Assembly: GCA_002441125.1 (NCBI GenBank)
Contig: DJVI01000020.1
Location: 55,340-119,339, forward strand
Reading direction: 5' to 3'
Length of the DNA stretch: 64,000 bases
Origin: Caldifarciminota bacterium UBA6260
Lineage (GTDB): Bacteria > Hydrothermota > 32-111
The notes beneath the pieces are model-generated. The model was not told the origin of the DNA, did not search any database, and saw nothing but the letters and a program-made list of their open reading frames with translations. Below, in pieces: positions 9,201 through 16,063 of this stretch. The position numbers and the translations under genes were made by a program. Within the stretch, counting starts at the first letter, position 1, and each line of letters begins with the position of its first letter.

Positions 9201-11063
9201 CAGGAAAACTATCCACCACTCACAAAATCACAGGAAGAGTCATTGAAAAAGTATGAAGCAGGTGGAGGAAGGATAGCTTACACAGGACACGATTTTGGAT
9301 GGGCTATGGCTTCATCGGATGGTTACTCTTATGTAGGAACCGATAAAAATGATTCACTTTTTGTTATAAACTATATGATGGGAAGATATGTTGGTGATAT
9401 AGTTGCAACTGGAAACTTCACACTTTATGGAGTAACAGGAGATCCTATCTCTGGTTCATACACATCAGGTGTTCCATACAATCCATACAGAAGTGGTGCT
9501 GATGGTGACTCTATGTATGGTGTTTCTTCAGCATTCGTTGCTGGAACATCAACAAATGTTTGGAGATGGAATGCAGCAAGTGGTCCAGTAGTTGGTGTTA
9601 AGTGGGAATCAACCAACAACCTTGGAACTTCAGGTGTTGGTGTATGGGGTGGTTATAAGACAAGAGTTATATTCAACGCTTTCGAAATAACTCAAATAGA
9701 TACTGCAAATGCAACCTCAACAACAAGAACTACAATACTTAATAACAACCTTATATGGCTTATAGGACACGACCATCCAGATGTTACTATAAGTTCACCA
9801 ACAACAGGTTCAACATACACAACAGACACTATTTCAATAACATGGACAGCAACCGCATATGGTGGTGCTTCTATAGATACAACTTACTTGTACTACTCTC
9901 CAAATGGTGGTGATTCATGGATACTTATAACAAAGGGTACAAGTCTGACATCACCATACTTATGGGATGTCTCATCACTTCTTAATGGAAACAAATACAG
10001 AGTCAAAGTTAAAGTAAAAGATAAAAATGTTTATCCAGCTATGACAGGTGAAGCTTCCACAGGTAATTTCACAATTTCAAGAACAGGTGGTGATTATCTT
10101 GGTCCTATAATTTATGCTGGTTCCATACAGGCAAATCCATCACCTGTTGGAAATGCTACAGGACTTGGAGTTCCAACATCATTTACAATAACAGCTATAG
10201 TTTGTGATTCAACAACAGGTATGTCAAATATAAGTGCTGCTGAATGGTCATATGGCCCAACAGCTGCATCAGCAGGAACAGGTAATCCTATGACAGCTGT
10301 TGATGGAGCTTTTGATGAAATGTATGAAGAGGTACAAGCTACAGTTTCTTCAACAATTGGATGGCCAGTTGGTCAGATTAAGATATGGGTTAGAGGTAGG
10401 GATGCATCACCTGCGAAGACACCATCTAACTGGGGAGATGCTTTTGAAGGATCAGTTATAGTTGTTGACGCAACAACAACTCTAACAAGAGTTGAGATGA
10501 CAGAGATCTCTGCTATAGCTGATAACAACTCAATTACTTTGAAATGGTCAACAACATCTGAACTTAACAACTCAAAATGGGTAATTGAAAGATCAACTGA
10601 TGGAAGGAATTTTGAAAATGTTGGAACTTTGGAAGCTAAGAATGCTCCATCAACATACACATTTACAGATACTAAGGTAAATGGTGGAACAGTTTACTAT
10701 TACAAAGTTTCAGACATTTCAAAATCTGGTGTCAAGACAGAGCATCCAGTTATCAAAGTTGTTGCTTCCGGAAAACCAAAACCAACAACATTCGCTCTAA
10801 CACAGAATCAACCAAACCCATTCAAAGATGTAACCATTATAGAGTATGCTGTTCCAGTTAAAGGAAAAGTTACTCTTGAAGTTTATGATATAACCGGAAA
10901 ACTTGTTAAAACACTTGTGAATGAAGTTAAAGAAGTTTCATGGTATACAGCAAAATGGGATGGTAAAGACAATTCTGGAAAGAATGTTGCAAGTGGTGTA
11001 TACTTCTATAAACTTCAGGCATCAGGTTATGAATCGATGATGAAGATGACTTACCTTAAATAA
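6225..11063 (+). CDS. Giant exported subtilase with fibronectin-like modules and C-terminal sorting-type domain
   Basis: A 1612-residue protein with a signal peptide (about residues 1-20). The S8 triad is complete and canonical: Asp279 in VTDSG, His333 in HGTHTSG, Asn439 in AAGNDG and Ser516 in GTSMATPFSAG. After the protease comes a proprotein-convertase-like beta domain (about 590-740), then a fibronectin type III/purple-acid-phosphatase-like module (about 840-920, with GKVYYG and LTPNTVYYFDVESKD), a flavodoxin- or ThuA-like stretch (about 930-1060), further Ig-like modules, and a final FlgD-Ig/T9SS type A-like domain (NQPNPF, VYDITGKLV, NVASGVYFYKL). It probably acts outside the cell or on its surface, degrading protein. 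ATG 6225 is chosen for AAAAGGAGG at 6212-6220 and because the signal peptide starts there; an upstream in-frame ATG at 6180 would add 15 charged residues. Confidence 0.88.
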   Translation: MKRILTVLLLVSIILLFVGAKSTTKDVVTTSLPTMDNGSVTNPLADGFKSVTKGKEMVKAMKDPNWVHLPYHDFDVRNGEPNIPSDLKAKLTKDGTNYYILKFSGPVLEKYKSELSNYDVKFEWPVHNYGYIVKMRDSDVEKISNLPYIKFISLWHPAYKASPKFLNSKSDSKREIVVRLFRNGSYYDVLETLNKMGAKILDRSEPTTALATFLVEVPENKIADIAKIKDVYLMMQYAKKYPRNDDGRAIIMNGTVTVGDTVIWTQGVRGEGQIINVTDSGITVGHYQFYDASVPLTTWGYYPTHRKVIAYLPSAPSFIDTLDFGDDNNNSYHGTHTSGTAAGSDDGISTSNYDGIAKKAKIFFMDCGNNVDAFLWVPIDCYSMYDTMYVHGARITSNSYGPSVSSYPELAGAYDEGCQMTDAYMWDHKDFNVHFAAGNDGSAAQTISGTACAKDVYAAGSCSESSPASVSSFSSRGPTADGRYGVTLLTPGETVMSADGSTSGSTSNYVSMQGTSMATPFSAGSIALIRDYLAQGFYPTGTKIPENAINNPSSALIRALAVNSANDCGQTIPNNNYGFGRLQLNNCLFFATAGSTSPKAVLFDDNQDGLLTGEYVEYQFNVTNTANELRITLVWTDYPAPFFGDNTVTDTTLVNDLDLQVYNPSGTLVSGTDHLNTIEQYRNTTPTAGIWKVRVVATDCPVSPQPYAIVVSYSVYNVNNGSVKFDKAVYSVIDSLATISVTDLNLPDNSTFDVLVYSKLGDTENVTVTGTTGLFKGSVKMAYEAITSSHLDDGLLGVNKTDTIWAVYSDTLPIATLTAQALIDNATFTIYNVRCEKAEGTRSFIAWNTTEPTTGKVYYGPTTSLGYETAENPNLVYDHSGDQAIIVSNLTPNTVYYFDVESKDHKGNTVRDNNNGSHYQFATVDLSGADILVLVTDDNLEGELFAHPDFLVYAIQQGGWNYAWYQTSLNNFGQIPVDSLMRNYKAIFLQSGQENYPPLTKSQEESLKKYEAGGGRIAYTGHDFGWAMASSDGYSYVGTDKNDSLFVINYMMGRYVGDIVATGNFTLYGVTGDPISGSYTSGVPYNPYRSGADGDSMYGVSSAFVAGTSTNVWRWNAASGPVVGVKWESTNNLGTSGVGVWGGYKTRVIFNAFEITQIDTANATSTTRTTILNNNLIWLIGHDHPDVTISSPTTGSTYTTDTISITWTATAYGGASIDTTYLYYSPNGGDSWILITKGTSLTSPYLWDVSSLLNGNKYRVKVKVKDKNVYPAMTGEASTGNFTISRTGGDYLGPIIYAGSIQANPSPVGNATGLGVPTSFTITAIVCDSTTGMSNISAAEWSYGPTAASAGTGNPMTAVDGAFDEMYEEVQATVSSTIGWPVGQIKIWVRGRDASPAKTPSNWGDAFEGSVIVVDATTTLTRVEMTEISAIADNNSITLKWSTTSELNNSKWVIERSTDGRNFENVGTLEAKNAPSTYTFTDTKVNGGTVYYYKVSDISKSGVKTEHPVIKVVASGKPKPTTFALTQNQPNPFKDVTIIEYAVPVKGKVTLEVYDITGKLVKTLVNEVKEVSWYTAKWDGKDNSGKNVASGVYFYKLQASGYESMMKMTYLK

Positions 11064-11080
11064 TTAAGGTTAATAAAAAT

Positions 11081-11112
11081 AAAAAAAGCCCCCTTTTTGG
11101 GGGCTTTTTTTT
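11081..11112. terminator. Bidirectional intrinsic terminator between the giant subtilase and lgt
   Basis: AAAAAAAGCCCCC (11081-11093) pairs with GGGGGCTTTTTTT (11099-11111) around TTTTT. It has A-runs and T-runs on both sides and so can stop transcripts from both directions. The lgt stop codon lies in its outer edge. Confidence 0.9.
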
Positions 11113-11923
11113 ATTCTTTTTTTGAATTTTTGTAAGTTATGAAAAGGAATATTGAGGAGAAAATAATTATAAGAATTGAAGTTACCTGAGAAAGTGAAAC
11201 TATTTTAAATATTAGAGCATTTTTTGAATACTCTCTTAAAAAATCAACAAAAAATCTTTCTAATCCATAGATTATAAAGAAAAGATAAAATATCATACCA
11301 TCAAATTTTCTTTTCTTATTGTAAAGGTAAAAAAGGATGAAAAAAACGAAAAGCATAGAGAAAGATTCTACAAGTTGTGTTGGGATAACTGGAAGTGAAC
11401 AACAATCTGTAGGTTTTATAATACCTTTTTCAAGTTGTTCCTGATATGGTGGTGGGAAATTCTCTCTTGGAAATCTTAAACCGAACCTGTACGAGATTTT
11501 TCCATAACAGCATCCATTCAGAAAACATCCTATCCTTCCAAAAAATATTCCAAGTGGAAATGCTGTATTTATAATATCTCCAACTTTTAAAAAATCGAGT
11601 TTATTCCTTTTTATATAAAAAAGTCCTGAAATTACTCCACCTAAAAGTCCACCGTAAAAGACCATTCCACCTTCCCAAATTTTTAGAATTGAAATAAGGT
11701 CTTCTTTGTATATGTTAAAATTCTCAACAACGAACCATACCCTTGCTCCAATTATTCCACCTATTATTATGTAAACTGAAAGATCGAATAGAACATCCTT
11801 TGATATTTTTGATCTCTTAGAAAGGTGAAATATTACAATAAGAGATGCTATAAAAGCTATAGCCTGCATCAATCCGTAAGAGTATAAAGTTAAATTCCCG
11901 AATTGAAATATTATTCTATGCAT
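11111..11923 (-). CDS. lgt: Phosphatidylglycerol--prolipoprotein diacylglyceryl transferase
   Basis: A 270-residue integral membrane enzyme with about seven hydrophobic helices. It transfers diacylglycerol from phosphatidylglycerol to the lipobox cysteine of prolipoproteins, the first step of lipoprotein maturation. The signature GRIGCFLNGCCYGK (about residue 137) is the Lgt family motif G-R-x-G-x-F-x-N-G in its Cys-rich variant; GARVWF and the C-terminal GLERFFVDFLRE are also typical. ATG at 11923 is chosen because GGAG, inside the last codons of the upstream peptidase gene, is 8 nt before it. The gene directly follows that peptidase gene (1-nt gap), so the two are translationally coupled. 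A lipoprotein substrate candidate in the window is the product of 37792-38466. Confidence 0.95.
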   Translation of the reverse strand: MHRIIFQFGNLTLYSYGLMQAIAFIASLIVIFHLSKRSKISKDVLFDLSVYIIIGGIIGARVWFVVENFNIYKEDLISILKIWEGGMVFYGGLLGGVISGLFYIKRNKLDFLKVGDIINTAFPLGIFFGRIGCFLNGCCYGKISYRFGLRFPRENFPPPYQEQLEKGIIKPTDCCSLPVIPTQLVESFSMLFVFFILFYLYNKKRKFDGMIFYLFFIIYGLERFFVDFLREYSKNALIFKIVSLSQVTSILIIIFSSIFLFITYKNSKKE

Positions 11924-11924
11924 T

Positions 11925-13175
11925 TTAAACTCCAACAACTTTTTCTATATCTTTTACACTTTTTGGAATATCTATTGAAAGGTTCTCACTACCTTTCTTT
12001 GTAACGAGAATATCATCCTCTATCCTAAGACCTATTCCTTCTTCAGGAATATATATACCTGGTTCAATAGTTAAAATCATATTCTCTTTAAGTTCTGGCA
12101 TATACCTTGGTGTTTGCGAAATATCGTGAGTATCAAGTCCAAGCATATGTCCAACGGAATGTGGATAATATTTTTTCACATCTTTGATATCTTTAATATA
12201 ATTCAGATTTATAAGTAATTTACCTATAAGTTGGTTGGTTTTTTCATTCAAATCTTTAAAACTTACTCCTGGTTTTATACTTTCTATTATTTTTTCCTGA
12301 ACTTCAAGTAAAAGGTTGTAAAGTTTTTTCTCCCTTTCTGTGAATTTTCTTTTTGGTGGGAAAACTCTTGTAATATCTGCCGAATAGAGTTCATATTCAG
12401 CACCAACATCAACAAGTATAAGATCTCCCTTTTTTACCTTCTGGTTGTTAGATGTGTAATGTAGAGTTGCACCATTCTTTCCGGAAGCAACTATTGAAGG
12501 GAATGCAGGGACGAAAACTCCATTTTTTAAAAAGATGTATTCAAGATCTGCCTGAATTTGGTATTCATACATCCCTTCTTTTGCATTTTTCATACAGTTT
12601 AAAATCCCTTCTTTTGTTATTCTTATAGCTTTTTTTATACATTCTATCTCATATTTATCCTTAACAGCCCTTAAAGGGTAAATTATGTTGTTTGCAGGAA
12701 GAAAAGATTTTATCTGTGGGAAATGCTCTCTTAACTTTGAAATTTTGTAATGGTTGTATCCTAAAAACTCTGTTACCCTTTCATTTGAAAAATCATAATA
12801 ACATATAGCACCTTTGTTAACGAAATTCCCAAAATGGAAGTAAAATTCTTTGTTATAAAAAACATTCTCTATTCCAGTTTCCTCTTTTACCTCTTTATCA
12901 GATTTTTTCTTTCCTGTCCAAACTTCATAATATGGGTTATTCTCTTCAACAAAAAGTATCTCCTTTTCCTCTTTCTGACCTTTAAAAAGAATTAAAGTTG
13001 ATGATGGTTCCTTGTAGCCTGTAAGGTAGAAGAAGTTTGAACTCTGCCTGTAGATGTAATTGTTCTCATTGTTTTTCTCTTTGAAAGAAGCTGAATCTAA
13101 AAGTAGTATAGAGTTATTTTCCATCATTTCGAAAACTTTCTCTCTCCTTTTTTTAAAGGTTTCTTTTGGTATCAT
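11925..13175 (-). CDS. pepP: Xaa-Pro aminopeptidase/prolidase-type M24B metallopeptidase
   Basis: A 416-residue cytosolic peptidase that removes N-terminal residues preceding proline. The N-terminal creatinase-like domain (about 1-150, with YLTGYKEPSS) is followed by the pita-bread catalytic domain. The five metal ligands are visible: Asp256 and Asp267 in LVDVGAEY and SADITR, His343 in GHMLGLDTHD, Glu371 in TIEPGIYIP and Glu386 in RIEDD. The start at 13175 is preferred because AAGGAGA lies 6-7 nt upstream; an in-frame extension of 24 residues upstream lacks such a site and overlaps the neighbour. The Shine-Dalgarno site overlaps the stop of the upstream PHP gene. Middle gene of the php-pepP-lgt operon. 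Confidence 0.92.
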   Translation of the reverse strand: MIPKETFKKRREKVFEMMENNSILLLDSASFKEKNNENNYIYRQSSNFFYLTGYKEPSSTLILFKGQKEEKEILFVEENNPYYEVWTGKKKSDKEVKEETGIENVFYNKEFYFHFGNFVNKGAICYYDFSNERVTEFLGYNHYKISKLREHFPQIKSFLPANNIIYPLRAVKDKYEIECIKKAIRITKEGILNCMKNAKEGMYEYQIQADLEYIFLKNGVFVPAFPSIVASGKNGATLHYTSNNQKVKKGDLILVDVGAEYELYSADITRVFPPKRKFTEREKKLYNLLLEVQEKIIESIKPGVSFKDLNEKTNQLIGKLLINLNYIKDIKDVKKYYPHSVGHMLGLDTHDISQTPRYMPELKENMILTIEPGIYIPEEGIGLRIEDDILVTKKGSENLSIDIPKSVKDIEKVVGV

Positions 13176-13185
13176 AATTTTCTCC

Positions 13186-13956
13186 TTATGGTTTATAAAC
13201 TTTAAATTTGAAATCTTTAATAATATTTTGGATCCTATCGAAACCAAACGCTATATCACCCGTTTTATGTGAATCGGATCCTGTTGAAACAATTTCACCA
13301 CCTAAATCTTTATATAGTTTTAATATCTCAACCGAAGGGAACTGTTCTTTACATTTATGTCTGAGGCCACTTGAGTTTATCTCCAAAATATTACCATTTT
13401 TTATAACTTTCCTTAAAATCCTTTCATAATAGTTTTGATACCTTTTGAATGTTTCCCGATGGTTTGTAAATTTTGAGTATTTTTTGTAATAATCTATATG
13501 TCCCAAAATGTTAAAAATTTTGAAATCAACTATACTTTCAAGTTGTATAAAATATTTTTCATAATCAACTTCAAAAATACTCTTTTTATCTTTTTCCAGG
13601 TTAACTATCCAGTCGGATATAACTACACCATCTACGAAATGTAATGAAACTATCTTATAATCGAAAGGGAATTTTTTGAAAGATGAGATTATCTTATCCT
13701 CATAATCTTTTTCATAAGAAGATTCTATTCCAAGAAAAAGTTTTATTTTTTGTGAATATTTTTTTTTCAAAAAGGAAAACTCTTCTAACTGGTTTTCACC
13801 TTTATAAAACATATTACCTGGATCGTTCTTGTTAAAATCAAGATGGTCTGAAAAACCCAAAATATCAAGATCTTTTGAAATCCCTTCAATAACTATATCT
13901 TCCATTTTTCTTTTTGAATCGTATGAGTAGAGTGAATGGTTATGTAAATCTATCAT
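13186..13956 (-). CDS. PHP-domain phosphoesterase, histidinol-phosphatase (HisK/HisJ)-like
   Basis: A 256-residue protein beginning MIDLHNHSLYS, the first metal-binding motif of the PHP family (D-x-H-x-H). It continues with GFSDHLD (motif II region), ESSYE, SLHFVDG, NILGHIDYYKK, LEINSSG and VSTGSDSHKTGDI, in the order found in HisJ/HisK-type histidinol-phosphate phosphatases. No other his gene is nearby, so the substrate is not certain; other PHP enzymes hydrolyse nucleotides or sugar phosphates. No Shine-Dalgarno sequence precedes ATG 13956; the -10 box is 7 nt upstream, so the mRNA is probably leaderless. First gene of an operon with pepP and lgt. Confidence 0.8.
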   Translation of the reverse strand: MIDLHNHSLYSYDSKRKMEDIVIEGISKDLDILGFSDHLDFNKNDPGNMFYKGENQLEEFSFLKKKYSQKIKLFLGIESSYEKDYEDKIISSFKKFPFDYKIVSLHFVDGVVISDWIVNLEKDKKSIFEVDYEKYFIQLESIVDFKIFNILGHIDYYKKYSKFTNHRETFKRYQNYYERILRKVIKNGNILEINSSGLRHKCKEQFPSVEILKLYKDLGGEIVSTGSDSHKTGDIAFGFDRIQNIIKDFKFKVYKP

Positions 13957-13963
13957 AACAAGA

Positions 13964-13991
13964 ATTTTAACAGGTTAATCTTTCAAGTCAA
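13964..13991 (-). promoter_or_regulatory. Promoter of php-pepP-lgt, probably leaderless
   Basis: Minus strand TTGACT (13991-13986), 16-nt spacer, TAAAAT (13969-13964), then 7 nt to ATG 13956. Its -35 box forms one half of the palindrome GTCAATATATTGAC (13987-14000). Confidence 0.7.
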
Positions 13992-13995
13992 TATA

Positions 13996-14024
13996 TTGAC
14001 AAAGAGAGATTTATAAAATAAAAT
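13996..14024 (+). promoter_or_regulatory. Promoter of the aminotransferase-serA operon
   Basis: TTGACA at 13996-14001, 17-nt spacer, TAAAAT at 14019-14024. The expected start near 14031 leaves a leader of about 23 nt that holds the Shine-Dalgarno site GAAGGAGG (14042-14049). The -35 box is the other half of the palindrome shared with the divergent promoter. Confidence 0.7.
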
Positions 14025-14053
14025 TAATCTATTAAAATTTTGAAGGAGGATCT

Positions 14054-15121
14054 ATGCATAAAAAATTGTTTATACCTGGACCAACCGAGGTTGTGAAGGA
14101 GGTAAGGGATGCTATGGCGTGTGAGATGATTGGCCATAGGATGAAGGAGTTCACCGAACTTTACAATCAGGTTATTCCAAAATTACAACAGGTTCTTTAC
14201 ACAAAAAACAGAGTTCTTCTTTTCACTTCATCCGCAACAGGTTGTATGGAGAGTGTTGTCAGGAACCTTTCGAACAAAAAGATACTTTCATGTATGTGTG
14301 GTGCATTCTCTGATAGATGGTACGATATTGCAGTTGCTAATGGTAAGAAAGCTGATCCTTTAAAGGTAGAATGGGGATACGCTATAAAACCTGAAATGAT
14401 AGATGAAAAGTTGAAAACTGGAGAGTATGACCTTGTTACATTGGTTCACAACGAAACCTCTACAGGTGTAAAAAACCCTATAGAGGAAATTTCAAAAGTT
14501 ATGAAAAAGTATCCTGATGTTATATTTGCCGTTGATGCTGTCTCATCTTTGACAGGTTACAAGATAGATGTTGATGCACTTGGTATCGATATTATCCTTG
14601 CAGGTGTTCAGAAATGTTTCGCTCTTCCACCAGGACTTGCTGTTATGACAGTTTCACAGAAAGCGGCAGAAAAAGCGAAAACTGTTGAGAACAGAGGTTA
14701 CTATTTCGATATAGTTGATATGTTGAAATATGATGAAAAGGGACAGACACCTTCTACACCTTCTATATCACACATAAATGCTTTAAATGTCCAGCTTGAT
14801 AGAATGCTTGCTGAAGGTATGGAGAACAGGTTCGCAAGACACAAAGAGATGTCAGACATCATTTTCAAATGGGCTGAAGAGAAAGGGATAGAAAAGTTCC
14901 CGGAAAAAGGTTACGAATCGTGGACTGTTGTAACTCTTAAGAATAACAAAAACTTTAACATTTCAGAACTCAACAAAGAACTTGGAAAGAGAGGAAAAAC
15001 TATTTCGAACGGATATGGAAAACTCAAAGATATAACATTTAGAATAGCTGCTATGGGAGATCTAATGCCTTCAGATATAAAGGAACTTTTAGATGATATA
15101 AATGATATTTTAAAAATTTAA
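14054..15121 (+). CDS. Class V aminotransferase, probable phosphoserine/serine-type aminotransferase
   Basis: A 355-residue PLP enzyme. MHKKLFIPGPTEV and SSATGCMESVVRN are typical of the class V serine-pyruvate/alanine-glyoxylate group; DAVSS (PLP-binding Asp) and GVQKCFALPPGLA, with Lys187 as the Schiff-base lysine, follow in order. It is followed 9 nt later by serA. In several thermophiles and candidate phyla this pair replaces SerC plus SerA, so the enzyme probably makes phosphoserine from 3-phosphohydroxypyruvate (inference from context); alanine-glyoxylate transamination is the alternative. Strong Shine-Dalgarno site GAAGGAGG. Confidence 0.87.
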   Translation: MHKKLFIPGPTEVVKEVRDAMACEMIGHRMKEFTELYNQVIPKLQQVLYTKNRVLLFTSSATGCMESVVRNLSNKKILSCMCGAFSDRWYDIAVANGKKADPLKVEWGYAIKPEMIDEKLKTGEYDLVTLVHNETSTGVKNPIEEISKVMKKYPDVIFAVDAVSSLTGYKIDVDALGIDIILAGVQKCFALPPGLAVMTVSQKAAEKAKTVENRGYYFDIVDMLKYDEKGQTPSTPSISHINALNVQLDRMLAEGMENRFARHKEMSDIIFKWAEEKGIEKFPEKGYESWTVVTLKNNKNFNISELNKELGKRGKTISNGYGKLKDITFRIAAMGDLMPSDIKELLDDINDILKI

Positions 15122-15130
15122 GGAGGTTTT

Positions 15131-16033
15131 ATGAGAATACTTGTGAGTGACAAGATCTCTGATACAGCAGTAAACCAGTTAAAAAATTTGGGACACGATG
15201 TAACAGTTAAAACTGGACTTCCACCAGAGGAACTTGAAAAGGTGATAGTGGATTTTGATTGTATTATAGTTAGAAGTGCAACAAAGGTCAAGAAAAATAT
15301 AATTGATGCTGGAAAAAATCTGAAACTGATAATAAGGGGTGGAGTTGGAGTAGATAACATCGATGTTGAGTATGCTAAATCAAAAAATATTGAGGTCAGA
15401 AACACTCCTGCAGCATCGAGTGAATCTGTCGCTGAACTTGCTATAGGACATATGTTATCACTTGCAAGATCTTTAACTGTAGCTGACAAATCTATGAAGG
15501 AAGGAAAGTGGGAAAAGAAAAAATTTGAAGGGTATGAACTTTACAAAAAGACACTCGGTATAATTGGACTTGGAAGAATTGGAAGGGAAACTGCAAGGAT
15601 AGGTTTCTATGGTTTTGATATGAATGTTTTGGGTTATGACCCTTATGTAAAAGAGATATCAAAACCACCGATAAAAATAGTTGATCTTGATACACTTCTT
15701 AAAGAATCAGATTACATTTCTTTACACCTTCCTTTGACTGAAGAAACAAAAAATATGATTTCAACAGAGCAGTTCAAGAAGATGAAAAAGAGCTGTTACC
15801 TTATATCATGTGCAAGAGGTGGGATAGTTGATGAAAACGCTTTACTCGATGCTCTGAAGAATGGATTGATAAGAGGTGCTGCTTTGGATGTTTTCCAGAC
15901 AGAACCACCTGTTGTTGGTGAACTTTTCACTCTCGAAAATTTTGTCGCAACACCACATATAGGTGCTCAAACATTTGAGGCACAGGAAAGGATAGCTGAC
16001 GAGATTGTAAGTATAATTTCAGAATACAAATGA
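15131..16033 (+). CDS. serA: D-3-phosphoglycerate dehydrogenase, short form
   Basis: A 300-residue D-2-hydroxyacid dehydrogenase that oxidises 3-phosphoglycerate with NAD, the first step of serine synthesis. The N-terminal half begins with MRILVSDKIS and has RSATKV and RGGVGVDNID; the NAD-binding fingerprint GLGRIG is at 146-151; the catalytic Arg229 (CARGGIVDE), Glu258 and His276 (TPHIGAQT) are present. It stops right after the substrate domain, with no ASB or ACT regulatory domain, so the serine feedback seen in long SerA is not expected. AAGGAGG lies just upstream. A terminator hairpin follows the stop. Confidence 0.92.
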   Translation: MRILVSDKISDTAVNQLKNLGHDVTVKTGLPPEELEKVIVDFDCIIVRSATKVKKNIIDAGKNLKLIIRGGVGVDNIDVEYAKSKNIEVRNTPAASSESVAELAIGHMLSLARSLTVADKSMKEGKWEKKKFEGYELYKKTLGIIGLGRIGRETARIGFYGFDMNVLGYDPYVKEISKPPIKIVDLDTLLKESDYISLHLPLTEETKNMISTEQFKKMKKSCYLISCARGGIVDENALLDALKNGLIRGAALDVFQTEPPVVGELFTLENFVATPHIGAQTFEAQERIADEIVSIISEYK

Positions 16034-16037
16034 TAAA

Positions 16038-16059
16038 AAGGGGGATTTTTATCCCCCTT
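16038..16059 (+). terminator. Terminator-like hairpin after serA
   Basis: AAGGGGGAT (16038-16046) pairs perfectly with ATCCCCCTT (16051-16059) around TTTT. There is no long T-tract after it, and the next ATG is only 4 nt downstream, so it may attenuate the next gene or mask its start rather than end all transcripts. Confidence 0.65.
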
Positions 16060-16063
16060 AAAT

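Noticed and set aside
10373..10660. 95-codon minus-strand open frame within the giant subtilase
   Set aside because: Shadow of a Ser/Thr/Ala-rich region; no ribosome binding site or recognisable protein.
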